Part shown: positions 11,490 to 24,470 of the stretch, piece after piece
Numbering within the stretch: the first letter of the stretch is position 1
How the letters are laid out: every line of letters starts with the position of its first letter
Assembly (NCBI GenBank): GCA_964036665.1
Contig: OZ038526.1
Location: 3,348,001 to 3,412,000, forward strand
From: Gordius sp. MW1
Taxonomy: Eukaryota; Nematomorpha; Gordioida; Gordea; Gordiidae
Length of the DNA stretch: 64,000 nucleotides
Direction of reading: 5' to 3'
Program-made: the position numbers and the translations under genes
The notes under the pieces: model-generated
Seen by the model: only the letters and a program-made list of their open reading frames with translations
Database searches by the model: none
Told to the model about the DNA's origin: nothing

Positions 11490-11690
11490 GCTTTAATTAC
11501 ACAGGTCAACAAATTTTTGACTTTGTGATTATATCCTGCAATCGGACCAATAATCATGATAGAGAATTTTGCGCTGATCACAAATATGTTTTTAGTTTTT
11601 TCCAAAACTTACAGTTTTTTAGATAAATGAGGTTAAAGGTGTAAAAAATGGCCTTTTTAAGGTATTTATAAGTTAAATACCAACGCCATT
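11490..11690 (+). repeat. Dispersed repeat family 2, copy 1
   Basis: Shared landmarks are CTGATCACAAATATGTTTTTA, GATAAATGAGGTTAAAGGTG and AAAAAATGGCCTTTTTAAGG. Related copies lie at about 16570-16800 (same strand) and 17290-17480 (inverted). It is non-coding. Ends and class are undetermined. Confidence 0.5.
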
Positions 11691-11865
11691 TTAAATTTAT
11701 ACTAAAAAAATTAGTGTTTTTGTGTAGATTTAAGTCTCATCTCCCCTTGCATTAATTTTTTTTTTATTTCACCTCTATATTTATATTTATACGCGTTTAA
11801 GTGAACCCCTTCCCCTTATCAAAATTCGTCCCACAACATCTGGTAAACGGAGTACATTAGGGTTC

Positions 11866-12040
11866 ACACTACGTACGCGATGTTTACTAACACATATCTC
11901 TCTCCCTTTACCAACTCTACTCTCTTTCTCCTCCACTCCCGCCCCCTTCATGTGTGCTTGGATAGATATGGGGGCGGGAGTATAAGAGATGGGGAATGGG
12001 AGAGAGAGATGTGTTAGTAAACAACGCGTATGTACGTACA
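11866..12040. mobile_element. Foldback element, about 70-bp arms
   Basis: The left arm carries ATGTTTACTAACACATATCT and CTCTCCC, ending in CCCGCCCCC. The right arm carries the inverse, GGGGGCGGGAGTATAAG, GGGAGAGAGAGATGTG and TTAGTAAACAACGCG. The loop is about 25 bases. The whole would form a long imperfect hairpin. Non-coding. Confidence 0.6.
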
Positions 12041-12310
12041 TGGGCGTACGCAGGTTTTGAGTTAGGGGGGGGGGGGGCAGATTAAAATTTTCCTGCGACC
12101 AAAAAAAAAATCCAAAAATTTTCCTGAGAGCAAAAAAAAAAAAGCTCACGCACGACTATCCTAAAATTTTCCCTAGAGCAAAAAAAAAAGGTCTCGACTA
12201 TCCAAAAAAAATTTTCTCAGAGAAAAATAAATATCCACAAATTTTCCTGAGAGCAAAATAAATAGAAAAAAAGGTCTCAACTAAAATTAGGGGGGGGGGG
12301 ATGCAAGTGT
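12041..12310. repeat. Diverged ATGGGCGTA-type MITE with poly-G and AAAATTTTCC repeats
   Basis: It begins ATGGGCGTACGCAGG, close to the MITE end ATGGGCGTAGCCAG. Poly-G runs (12067 and 12292) and five or so spaced copies of AAAATTTTCCTGAGAGCAAAA follow. The opposite end was not found. Confidence 0.4.
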
Positions 12311-12499
12311 AATCCCATTTAAGGGGTAGATCATTTTGCCATGGGAACAGGGTAGAGCCGTCTGGTCGCATCCTTCCTTACAACGAATGGTCTGACGGCT
12401 CTAAAACGGACGGAATATTGGCTTTTTAAGAGCGGCATGGATAAGACTATTCACCTTTTCATGTCATTTAAATTTATTATAAAGGCAGTGTAGGGGGTG

Positions 12500-13565
12500 C
12501 CTTGATTATCTTCTGGGAGCAGTTGCGGCAAGAATATTCTTTTGAATAGGGAATTCTTAATCTAAGGGCGATAGAATATGCACTCAGGGTCCTCCAACAT
12601 CAATCCAGAAAGTGAACTAGGATAAACTTCTAGCCACTCATGACCCGATTCGTAAAAACCTAATGATTTAAGGTTGAAGTGCTGGCGGGGTCGCAACTCG
12701 CTAAGAGGTAATCAACGGAGCGCGATACGAGGCCAGCGTCCCAATCCTTATGTCATGGGATTATGGGGAAGGGTGTCCCTGGGTTGACGTTGACAGACCA
12801 GACATCTAGAGCTTGTACATCCTCACTTAGTGTAATTAATCGGTCGATTAAAACATGGGCGGATTTATATGAAGAGATGAAGGCTGCTAATGAGATTGAG
12901 GTAGCTGGGCGATGCCTGCCGCCAGCTTTAGAAGGGAATGAAGTTTGGAGCCACGAAGAAGTGCTAAATTTAATGTTTAGGATTACTTCTAGTCTCATAA
13001 TCGTAGCTTTTTAAAATCTCGGGCAGTAAAAAAGCTGATGAGGAACGGAAGCAGTGTAGAATTTTGGATATATTAAAATAGTTTTTGATGATGTAAAATG
13101 CGTGATGTTTTGGGAGGGTATTTTCCATCATCGAGATTAGAATTGATAAATGACTATGCAGAAACTCTCTTGAGGCGATATGGCCACCTATTAAATAGCC
13201 TAGATGATTAAAACTCTTCTATTCATCTTTTAAAAAGGGCTCAAAAATGGGAAATAGGTCGGTATTCGGGCACTGAAATATCTAGCATTTAGAGATATTC
13301 AATTTCAGGTTTAAGACGCCTTCATAATCTCGGATTAAAAGTATGGCCTTGGAAATTTCTTCCGGAGGGCCGCATAAAGTGGCATCGTCTATGTACCAGA
13401 CGTTTAACGATTAAGGGCTTTGGTTAAAAAGCCATTCGATTCAGTTTTTGATCCCTAGGCCAAACAAAGGTGGACCTAGAGGGTGACCCTGTTAAATCCC
13501 TTCTGCCTGCCGATTCAATTAAAAAGTCGCCAAACTTTAGTTTTGTCATACAACCGTAACTTAAA
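12500..13565 (-). pseudogene. Decayed reverse transcriptase of a retroelement
   Basis: Read on the minus strand from about 13560 downwards: QGHPLGPPLFGLGIKN (usual motif QGDPLGP, here D changed to H), then WYIDDATLCGPPEE with the YxDD catalytic pair intact (about 13390). Further pieces read SILISMMENTLPKHHAFYI (13190-13080) and TSFPSKAGG...RPATSISLAAFISS (12960-12880). Several stops and frameshifts separate the pieces, so it is inactive. The order RT core, thumb-like region and LPxxAGGLG-like block matches the family whose C-terminal piece is seen at 8690-9185. The class (non-LTR type) is inferred from motifs. Confidence 0.65.
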
Positions 13566-14422
13566 CTGATGTTAATTTATAAATTATTAGGACATACATT
13601 AAATATGAACAAATGACTTTTAACATAGCCATTTTAGGGACGTAGTCAAGGGAGGAGACATACCACTAAATGAACGGTTACTAGATTACAAATATGTTCT
13701 AGCTAACTTTCTTGTTTGAGAAACTTATGTAAAAAATAATCTTATGGCCGAATTTTTACTTTTATGATCTAGATGGCACAAAAATCCAATTAATATTATA
13801 ATAAGATTTATTATATATAACTTTGTCTTAAACTTAAAAGATCTGTAGTTCGAACAATGCTCTCTACTCGAAGTACTATCAGCCTTTTAAATAATGTATA
13901 GCTTTATAACAACTTTTTTAAATATATAAGCTCGTCTCCTCATAAACCCATGCAATGCACCAAAGAGCGAAGTGTTTCCAAACTTAGGAAATTAAAAGCT
14001 TATTTAAAAAATTGTAAGTCAAATGGCATTATTAACCATTTATCAAGAATTAGCTCTATATTAGATGAATAGATATAATTTGGCTGGGCAAAAGAAAAAT
14101 AAACATTAATTATAAGGATTATTTTTCATAACGTTTTAACACAGATTTATATATTTATTATATAAAATTGTTATCAATATTATTGGAAATTCCCTTGCCA
14201 ACCCCCCCCCCCCCCCTTGAGAAAATCGTGGCTAGGCACGTGAGCGATTTTAAATGGTCACTTAATTTACAGATGGTTGACAATAATTTATGTCATAAAC
14301 AAATGCTAAATGATAGAGTCTTTGTAAATATCAATAATTTATATTTAACTTTCATTGGAAAATATAATTATTTAATTTATGACAGTTAGTGCTATACTCA
14401 ACTTAGAGCCCTCATGGGCCAC
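13566..14422. other. AT-rich intergenic DNA
   Basis: No gene is recognised. A 15-base poly-C tract at about 14203 lies in an ORF with no known similarity. Confidence 0.35.
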
Positions 14423-14423
14423 C

Positions 14424-14591
14424 ATGAGCGTAGCCAAGTTTTGGATTAGGGGGTGGGGGGCAAAACGTTTAAATGTAAATGTTTGGGAGAGGCAAAACAT
14501 AAATTTTTAAGGGTTTTTGCATGGAGAATTTTTTTTCGTCACTCAGGGTGGGGGGGGGGGCGCCCCCCCCCCCATTCTGGCTACGCCCATG
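14424..14591. mobile_element. ATGGGCGTAGCCAG-type MITE, copy 1
   Basis: The left end ATGAGCGTAGCCAAG and right end CTGGCTACGCCCAT are inverted. The interior has GGGGGTGGGGGGCAAAAC and a poly-G/poly-C junction. Flanks GGGCCACC and GGGCCATC are a likely imperfect target duplication of 8-9 bp. Same family as 32946-33101, where the duplication is perfect. Confidence 0.65.
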
Positions 14592-15811
14592 CGGGCCATC
14601 AAAGCTTGGGCCCGGTCCAAGAGGGATTTTGGCCTGGATCTAAAGAATAAACAAATTTGGTGAGCATCGGGCTTGGATTGGGCCTAATGGGCCAGCCGTA
14701 GCACTTTATAATGAGCCTCTTTGAATACGAAGGTATTTAATTATAGTTAAATTATCTATTTATTTAAATAAATTTCATTAAATTATTAAAATTCATAATT
14801 GAAAAGAAGCTACAAATAGAACCACATTGTGAAATTAGGGATAACTGGGGCTAGTAAAAATATGGGTAACTTGTGCCTTTTTTTATTTATCGTACTTATT
14901 ACAATAATTAATAAAAAATGTAAAATTATAATTAAATTTTTATCTTAGCCCAATGTAGTAGTAGAGAATTCGGGCAGCGGGCAGGCCTTATGGTCTTTGA
15001 TAGTAATAATCCTCACTAAGTTTTTTTACATAAATATTTATATTGTATATATTTTAGCTGATTCAAGTTTTATCCCATTGAGATATTTTACATTGTATCA
15101 TGTTAACTAAAGGTGTTGGGGCAATAGCATAAATTCATATATACGTAGTTTACTATATAGTTACAACTACAAGGTACAATAAAAAATTGATGTTAAAAAG
15201 CTAAACGAAAGTAAGCAGGAGATTTTGAAATTGACAGAAAGTCTGTTATACAGGCAGCCGATCTTTTTTCATTTTTAATACGTGGAATAAATTTAATTAT
15301 GATATAACAATTTACATCTTTGTTGCTTAAATTTTTAATATGTCACAAATTTACCCCGAGTATATTAATGTATAATATTTATTTTAAATTGATTCATTAA
15401 GACAATTATATTATTTTTCGATAATGGAATTTCGGTTTCCCGTGACCCGTCTCGCATTATGATGTTTGGCATATCGAATGTAAATTGTTAAAACGCTTCA
15501 ATTATTTATATAAATTTGAAATTTTTGTTTAGCTTTTGAATAGCGAAAGCTCTGTAAATATAATTACTAGAAGATGTTATTCAACTTTATAAATATAAAT
15601 TTAGTAGCCAAAATTTGGATTTGAGTGTGACAAAATAATTTGATTTGATGGAATGAAACAACTAACTTCATTCCATATAATTTTATAAATTCAAGGAAAA
15701 GCGTTCAGGGCGTGATATACCCCCCCCCCTCCTAAATACACCCAATATAAAATCGATGAGTGATTAGTAGCGGCCTCAACCTAAAAAAGTTTAACAATTC
15801 TAAGTTTTACT
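14592..15811. other. AT-rich intergenic DNA
   Basis: No gene is recognised. A GGGCCCGG/GGCTTGGATTGGGCC patch at 14600-14695 resembles the GGCCC-iterated hAT subterminal sequence. A poly-C tract lies at about 15720. Confidence 0.35.
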
Positions 15812-16249
15812 CATAGACAAGATAGACTGCTCATCAACGCACAAAATGTGTACCCTTTTTCCCACCATTTTGAAAGGCACATTGTAAAGTGGTGATCATC
15901 TCGAAATTCGTAATTTCGCAAATTAAATAATCTTAAAAAGGTAAATAGAAAAATATTGAATTGGGTAGATATCAAAAATAGCATTTTAAAATAAATATCA
16001 TTTAATAAATACATAAAAATTAAAAATGTAAAAAATGCGATTAAAGTTTGTTTAATAATATAGCGCCATCAATATTAATTGCTATTTTGTATAATATTAA
16101 TTTATAAAGTAGTGAGGAAGGTAAATTGACTGTTATAGGGCAAAATTACATGGTTAAAATACACCAGTTGCCCTCTTCAAAATGGAGAAAAATTCGACAC
16201 ATAATTAACCATATGCAACATATGGCATGAGCAGTCTATCTAGTCTATG
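15812..16249. mobile_element. MITE with perfect 8-bp TSD, family 1 copy 2 (438 bp)
   Basis: The left end CATAGACAAGATAGACTGC and right end GCAGTCTATCTAGTCTATG are inverted repeats. The direct duplication GTTTTACT is perfect at 15804-15811 and 16250-16257. The interior matches 8118-8561 throughout. Non-coding. The 8-bp duplication defines the element exactly. Confidence 0.85.
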
Positions 16250-16569
16250 GTTTTACTATAATATAGCAGCACATAGCCAGCAGCCGTTTCACCGTACCTG
16301 CAAGTGGGTCAAACACTACATTTAATAAGTTCATTGCACCAATGTTATATGAAGTGATGTGGAGGTTGGCTATAAAATATTATACACTTCTTAAGTTATG
16401 AGACTAATTTAAAATCAATGTTAAAATCGCTTTAATATATAATTTTTTACGCCATATTTTGTTTATTTATCTTAATTGGTATTACAAACCTAAGCATTAA
16501 ACGGTTGCGTATAGTTTACATAATAAAAAGTACACATGTATAATGATAAATGCTTAATATAACATGATT

Positions 16570-16800
16570 CTTTCATTTGTCTAAGAAATCGTGGGTATCA
16601 AAGTAATATTTTTACATCTTTTGCAATAATCACATAGGTATTCAAGGAGAAACATCAACTAATATTTATGATAAAAAATTTTACGCTGAGCAATAATATG
16701 TTTTTATTTTTTCCCTAATCGTCCAGATTTGGAGATAAATAAGGCTAATGTGGTAAAAAAGGCCTTATTAGCCTTTTTGAGGCATTTTCCACGCCCCGGA
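16570..16800 (+). repeat. Dispersed repeat family 2, copy 2
   Basis: Contains TACGCTGAGCAATAATATGT, TCGTCCAGATTTGGAGATAA and GGCCTTATTAGCC. It aligns with 11490-11690 and, inverted, with 17290-17480. Non-coding. Confidence 0.5.
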
Positions 16801-17001
16801 TGGGCAAGAATGGCGCACCATAAGGTTTATAATAAATTTCTACGCGCCTTTTTAAAATTCTGTCAAGTCGCTAATTGAATCTCTACCCATTATCTTTATT
16901 TGTCGTATTGCTTTACCTTATTATACTATATTAATATTTTATACTAATACATCTTTAACTTTACGCATCTCTCTTTAGTATATTTTTTAACCTAACGCTC
17001 G

Positions 17002-17165
17002 TGTTGTAAAAATGGCTGGATTATGTTTGGCCTACTTCGGTTTAACAAAGACTTACGGTAGACCCTAGTCTGTTTTCCAAATTTCGACTAAGCCTAGAGA
17101 TCAACTAAGAAAAAAGACCAAAAAACCTTTAGTTTATTTATGGCCCAGCCGTTTTCACAACACTA
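17002..17165. mobile_element. TAGTGTTGTAAAA-type hAT MITE, copy 1
   Basis: The left end CGTGTTGTAAAAATGGCTGG and right end CAGCCGTTTTCACAACACTA are inverted. The interior contains GACCCTAGTCTGTTTT and CGACTAAGCCTAGAG, shared with 48523-48721. Flanks CCTAACGC and CCCAAGGC are an imperfect 8-bp duplication. Confidence 0.65.
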
Positions 17166-17289
17166 CCCAAGGCCTACTTCGTACTTGTACTTACACTTAA
17201 TTCATATCTATATCTAGGTTAACAAGTAAACGCTGTGGGGTATAGTAGGATTTGCCCTGAATGCGACAGCCTAACTGCTGCCATCCACT

Positions 17290-17480
17290 AATAATAAAAA
17301 TTAGCATCCAAAAACGCTAATAAGACCATTTTTGCACCTTTAACCTCATTAATCATAAAATCTGGACAGTCGGGGAAAAAAACTGGAAACATATTATTGT
17401 TCAGCCTACAATTATCAGAATTATTTGTCAGATTATGGGATGTAATCTCAAAGTCAATTTTTAAAGACCTGTGTTATCAT
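17290..17480 (-). repeat. Dispersed repeat family 2, copy 3 (inverted)
   Basis: The reverse complement contains GCTGAACAATAATATGTTTC, GACTGTCCAGATTTTATGAT and GAGGTTAAAGGTGCAAAAAT, matching the plus-strand copies at 11490 and 16570. Confidence 0.5.
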
Positions 17481-17949
17481 TCACACTCAAATTAGATAAT
17501 GGCTAAGCACTTTTTTTAGCAATTCTAGATTCATGGGGGCATTATTTTCGTGTCTCTTTTACATGCGATGATAATAAGTTTGAATAAACCATGTATTGGG
17601 ATTAATTTTTAAGATAGAAACAAGACAATAATTAGCAAAGACATTATAATGTTCAACCAAGCGGTAAATAAATCCAGCACTATTGTATTAATTTCAAAAA
17701 ATATAATTTTTAATGACTCGCCCATTATAAAAATTTTAATCCTTGCGATTCAAAAAGTTATTTTAAACATTATCTTAAACAACATTGAACTATTTATTCT
17801 TTAACAATATAACTTTTGGCCACCCTACATGACCAGCCGCCCGGTAAATCAAAGTTAAGGCCAGTTTTCTTAGTTTATTATAAATTAAGGGTCATTCATA
17901 TGCATCAAATCACTGAATATTAGTTTATTAAAAATCTGCATTAAGTCGT

Positions 17950-18975
17950 TTTAAAGAAGGTCGGCTCTCCCGTACCCGTTTTAAAAAATTTTAGGCCCGT
18001 CCGAGCCCGTCAGGAGCTTTTTTGAGCACATCAGACCTGTCCGTACCCGTTTAGAAAGCTTTCAGGCCCGCCCGGTCCGTCCTTTATTTTCTTAATGTAC
18101 TTCAGTCCCGGCCCCCTACAAAAAGCGGCCTCTTAGGCTCGGCCTCTTATTAAATCTAAATTTAATGCTACATATATTGCTTTTTACATATATTATTAAT
18201 AGGATATTAGAGCAATTGAATAGGTGGAATTTTTAAGGGGTTGACAAATTCACATCTTGATCTGCAAAATTTTAAAATTGACTAAGAGTGTTCTGATTTG
18301 TTTAACATAAAATTTTGATTATTATACCCTGATTTTTTTTTATATTTTGAAGGTTATTATTAATAGGTCGAACTAACGCTAAGCCTTATATAACTTTGTG
18401 TATTTAATCCACAATAGTGCGTCCACTGTCATTTCTAGGTGTTATATATGGAAATTTGCAAATGTCAATTAAAATGCAATCTAAATTTCATTAGTAGTAT
18501 TTAAATCTAAATTGTGTTAAGATGTAGCCATATATTATAAAATAATAAATTTGAGCTAATTTATCTAAATTAATATAACACAAAATGCAATTTATATGAA
18601 CGCGACAGGTAACAATGTTCCTAAATAAGTGCAATGCTTAAATAAATATAAACACCATTTCCATTTTTATATATGGATTAAGGATCTAAGTAAATTTTGC
18701 CATAATACATTTTTTGTTTTAATAAAAACAATTTCCTAAAACCCTCTTGTGGTCCGTTTAGTTTAATAAAAATTCCAGGGCCTTAACAGAATTTAGGCCC
18801 GTTGTAGCCCGTTATGAAATTTCTTTGGCTCGCCCGAGCCCTTTATTAAATACGATTAACCCGCCCGAGACCACCCCGTTAAATTTTTTTATTCCTAAAG
18901 TGCGTCCGTACCCGCTCGCGACCCGGGCTTTTAGGCCCATCCGCTGCCTGGGTTGGCTCGTTGCAGATCACTAGG
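17950..18975. repeat. CCCGTCCGAGCCCG-iterated ends around an AT-rich core
   Basis: Two GC-rich patches (17960-18135 and 18775-18970) of iterated GGCCCGTCCGAGCCCG-type motif bracket about 650 bp of AT-rich DNA. This is the same architecture as the proven hAT element at 362-1153, so it may be an older relative. I could not find clean ends or a target duplication. Confidence 0.4.
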
Positions 18976-19335
18976 TCCAATATCAGAAACTTAAATTTTA
19001 TATTCGAGCCCTAAAATTATAGCTAAGATCATCTTGTGCTAAACTTTCATTACTTATAAATGTAGCATCGACCCTTAAAAGCTCATATGCGTATATACAC
19101 GAATTTACGATTTTATAAAATTTGCACATACCCTCTGTCATTTAATCTTACGTAGTCAAGCTATGGACAGGTATAAATTATCATTAACTAACAATGATAA
19201 TTATTTTATTTAGATTTATGTTAAGGCATTCGACGACTTGCGAGCTTTAATCAAGCGAGCAATCGTGTTAATCTTATTTAAAGTGAGTTAAAAATTAGTA
19301 ATTCACTTGTCAGCCAAATTACTTTAAAGAAATTG
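18976..19335. other. AT-rich intergenic DNA
   Basis: No gene or recognised repeat; it ends at the abrupt 5' truncation of the Ty3/gypsy fragment. Confidence 0.35.
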
Positions 19336-19339
19336 GAGA

Positions 19340-20983
19340 GTGGTGGCCTATGCGTCAAGAGCATTAAACGATAGCGAAAGCCGGTATTCGACGATCGAAC
19401 GAGAGGTCCTTGCGGTGGTGTATGGACTAAAAAAGTTCAACGAATATGTACAAGGACGAAGCGTTACTATCATGACGGATCATAGACCGCTTATATATAT
19501 ATTCGATCAGAGCAAAAGGGGCAAGGAACAATGGTCACCACGCCTAACCAGGTGGGCGCTCATGGTATCAGGCTATACGACCAAGTTCGAATACAACAAG
19601 GGAACCGAAAACGCGGCAGATTTCTTGTCTAGAAATCCGAACGAACACGCGTATCAGGTTAGCGAGGAAATACCAGAGGACTCGATGAATTCGTTTATAT
19701 CATTGGACGTGGTAAAACAACACACCTTGGAGGATCTGGGGCTGCGGCAATTAAAAGAGTGGATTAGGGGTAAACAAAATACAATGGTCACGTGTGGGCT
19801 AAGACGCACCTACGAAAAACACCTGCCAAAGTTACATGAAGCCAAAAGCATAATATATTACAAAGGGGGACGAATATTAATTCCGGCGAAGTTACGAGGA
19901 GTGGTACTCCAAAGTCTACATAGAGGCCACGTAGGTATCAAGCGAATGCAAGAAGTGGCGCGGCAGTATATATGGTGGCCGACTCTTGACGATGACTTAT
20001 TGAGCGTAGCGAAAGGGTGCCGGAGTTGCAATTACAAGGCTGCGGCGGCGAAGAGGGCACCATTGATAGAGTGTCAACCTAGCCATAAACCATGGGTTCA
20101 AGAACATGTCGATATCATGGGTCCTCTTAAGGGTAAGTCATACCTCGTGATGGTGGACAATAGCTCGAAATGGGTAGAGGTGTTTAAATTAGAAGACACC
20201 ACGGCGACAAACGTTATAAAAAAACTGGCCGAAACGTTCCCTAGATTTGGAAATCCACCTTGGTTAATATCAGATAACGGCCCACAATTCAAAGGGCGGG
20301 AGTTACAGAACTTTTGCAAGTCGAGGGGAATTAATCAACGATGGACAGCTCCTTACCATCCGGCGTCCAACGGGTTGGCAGAAAGATACGTACGATTAAT
20401 TAAAGAAGCCATCGTTAGGAACGAGTCGAAAGTAGGGCTGAGTAGATTTTTGGAAAACTACAGATCTACAAAACACCCCGCAACCAATAAAAGCCCGGCA
20501 GAGATGATGCTGAAAAGAAGGATGCGAACCGAATGGGAGGTTTTGAGGGAAACCGTACCACAACAATGGGTAGAGACCGGGAACCCGCGGACGTTCAACG
20601 TAGGAGACTTGGTTTGGGTGCGCATGTTTCTGGGTCCAAGCAAATGGGTAGAAGGCACGATAAAAGCCAAGCATGGTAGTCGGTCCTACGATGTATGGGC
20701 ACAGGGAAGAAATCACCACCGACACGTGGATCAAGTAAGGAAACGAAAAATCCTGAATTGGACCACTCTGGGACAAGAGAACGGGTGGCCACAAAGAATA
20801 TCATCAGAAAGGGAAGAGGGAACAAGCGCTCCAAGAGTACAAATACAAAACAGGGGAACAAGTACCACAAGAGATCAAATGCAAAACCAGTCAGGAACGC
20901 CTAGAGAAGAACCTAGATACCCGCAGCTCGAAAACCGCCAGCATTCCTTAAGGATTTTGTCTGTGAAAAGGGGGGAACTGTAG
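19340..20983 (+). mobile_element. Ty3/gypsy pol fragment: RNase H and integrase
   Basis: A 547-codon open frame. It begins inside RNase H (YASRALN, IEREVLAVVYGLKKF, TDHRPL, DFLSRNP in the first 110 residues). The integrase zinc-binding HHCC region follows (LHRGHVGIKRM ... CRSC), then the catalytic core with D in HVDIMGPL (about residue 257), D in SDNGPQF (about 312) and E in NGLAERYVR (about 347). The C-terminal tail is basic and low complexity. gag, protease and RT are missing: upstream DNA is unrelated AT-rich sequence from about 19335, so the copy is 5' deleted. The frame is intact and ends at the 3' LTR. It is a different lineage from the element at 56-62 kb. Confidence 0.9.
20967..20978 (+). 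promoter_or_regulatory. Polypurine tract of the Ty3/gypsy element
   Basis: AAAAGGGGGGAAC lies immediately before the TGTA that opens the LTR, the expected place of the plus-strand primer. Confidence 0.7.
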
Positions 20984-21169
20984 AGAGGTAATTGGAGCGC
21001 GAAGTGCCTCAGGGGATATATTGTTTACCGTTGTGTTGTCAATCTAATTATCGTTAATTGGTATGTATTATATACGTTGGATATACACGTTTTTACTCAC
21101 TTTTCTATTTTTGTATTACTTCGAAACCTCTTTCTAGTAAATAAAGATTCCCAATCTCAACAATGTACA
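20979..21169 (+). repeat. 3' LTR of the Ty3/gypsy element (about 191 bp)
   Basis: It starts TGTAGAGAGG directly after the polypurine tract and ends ACAATGTACA, so the ends are TGTA...TACA. It contains an AT-rich TATTATATACG segment and AAATAAAG near the 3' side as candidate promoter and polyadenylation signals. No second copy of this LTR was found in the window, in line with loss of the 5' half. Confidence 0.65.
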
Positions 21170-21905
21170 TCAGAGTGTGATATCAGAACGAGGCTTAAAC
21201 AAATATCCACTCATAATGGCATACCATTTCTCAAATTTAAGAGACGCCCATAAATTTTGTAAAGTCACTCTAATTAACTTTGCAACAGGACGACATAAAA
21301 AGCGTAGATGCCTTCATAAATTGCGGAAAGAATTATCAATAAAATGATAATTTCAAGTGAAATATTGCCCAATATGGTAGCAGGTTGAGACATTAATTTG
21401 TAATAGCTAAAATCAATATATCCATGTGTTGAAAGTTATAGGTTAATTTAGATATTTAAGTTTTTCAACAATTTACCTTATAATAATAATTACACTTCTA
21501 ATTACAATTTATGCTTTGAGATAAATATGTTTTCCACTCGTAGTTATACATTTTATACTATGAAAATGAGCATTTCCCTTTAGCTTTAGGTATAATTCAC
21601 CAGAGAGATAAAAATATAGTTAAATTGTGAAGACCATACATAGAAATTTTGTTTTATCTTTATTTTGTTCGAGATAAGCCAAGCTATGCAAGGCTTAACT
21701 ACCCTTTAGTATTATAACTAGACCATATTTGAGAGCTATTACTTAAATGTTTTTTTTATTAATTATAATACCTATATTTTATTTTATTTTTATGTCTAAC
21801 ATTAAAATTGCATGCACGTTTACCTATTAGAGTTAAAACAACATTGTGCATATCTTGCATAAGATACTATTTTTTTTTTAATTTAATATCTCACATTTGA
21901 GCCGA
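21170..21905. other. AT-rich DNA upstream of EF-1alpha
   Basis: No ORF of note. It should include the EF-1alpha promoter. I see no unambiguous TATA box; AT-rich runs are everywhere. Confidence 0.35.
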
Positions 21906-22027
21906 GTTTGTGTACCAGTTACTCCATTACAGGAAATTGCCACTCGTCATATTGCTTTCATCCACATTTCGCTTGTTCTAATCGTTACAAATATTTCCAT
22001 ACTGTTATATTCCCAAAATTCCTTATA

Positions 22028-23637
<1,610 letters not shown>

Positions 23638-24470
23638 TTGGTGGTGCAAGCTAGATTTTTGGATAAACATGATGGAATTTTAATATCATATCATTGTTTA
23701 TAAAACATATATTTCAATACATTTTATCACCCCTTCACTCGAAACTCTTACGTATATGGATCCCAACAATGAATTATTTCATTTGTTTTAAATGAATTTT
23801 ATGAACGACATTTACAAAAACAACCTGCTGGGATATTTATGTTTTATTTCGCGAAAGAAACAAACTTGAAACACTTGATTTATATGACTTTATTTTAAGA
23901 TCAAAATGTTAAAGTAGTACTAATAAGAAATGTTTATTACTCTTTATAATTTCTTCAAATATACAAAGTTTTCTTATGCAACATTTTTTAATTGTCCCTG
24001 CCATTAATCTTGTTTAAATCCCAAAATACAAAATTATTTTAAAAATAGATTAAACTAAGTTTTCGTCTACAATGTTTTTAACATATATCCAGCCATTTAT
24101 CTTTTCTAGACCTTAAAATAGAAATTTAGTATTTTAATTTAAATAGATGTATACTTTTCGGAGGAGTAAGAGTAACATTTTCACAACACCTACTTTTTAT
24201 TTACAAATTATTTCAGTACCCATTTATTAAAACCAGTACAAAATTAACAAATATTTTAACGATATTTAGAGTCATAAATTTAATTTATATATCATATCGC
24301 GATAATTTGTCAATGACGTAAAAAGTGGTTTGGGTAGCCCGTGTGCTAAAAAAGCAATTTTTGTTCTGTGTCGATGGGAAATTTTGTTTCATGTTAAGCG
24401 TTCCAGTTTCCATTGACCAAATCAACCGGAACGTTATTGGAATGTTGAGGTGTTTTAAAAATTTAATTTT
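23638..24470. other. Short convergent intergenic region
   Basis: The 3' flanks of EF-1alpha (plus strand) and the ARFGEF gene (minus strand) meet here. AT-rich, with no ORF or repeat recognised. The AATAAA-like TATAAAACATAT at about 23699 may serve EF-1alpha polyadenylation. Confidence 0.4.

Noticed and set aside
20098..20904. Several ORFs opposite or offset to the integrase
   Set aside because: Shadow frames of the Ty3/gypsy pol ORF.
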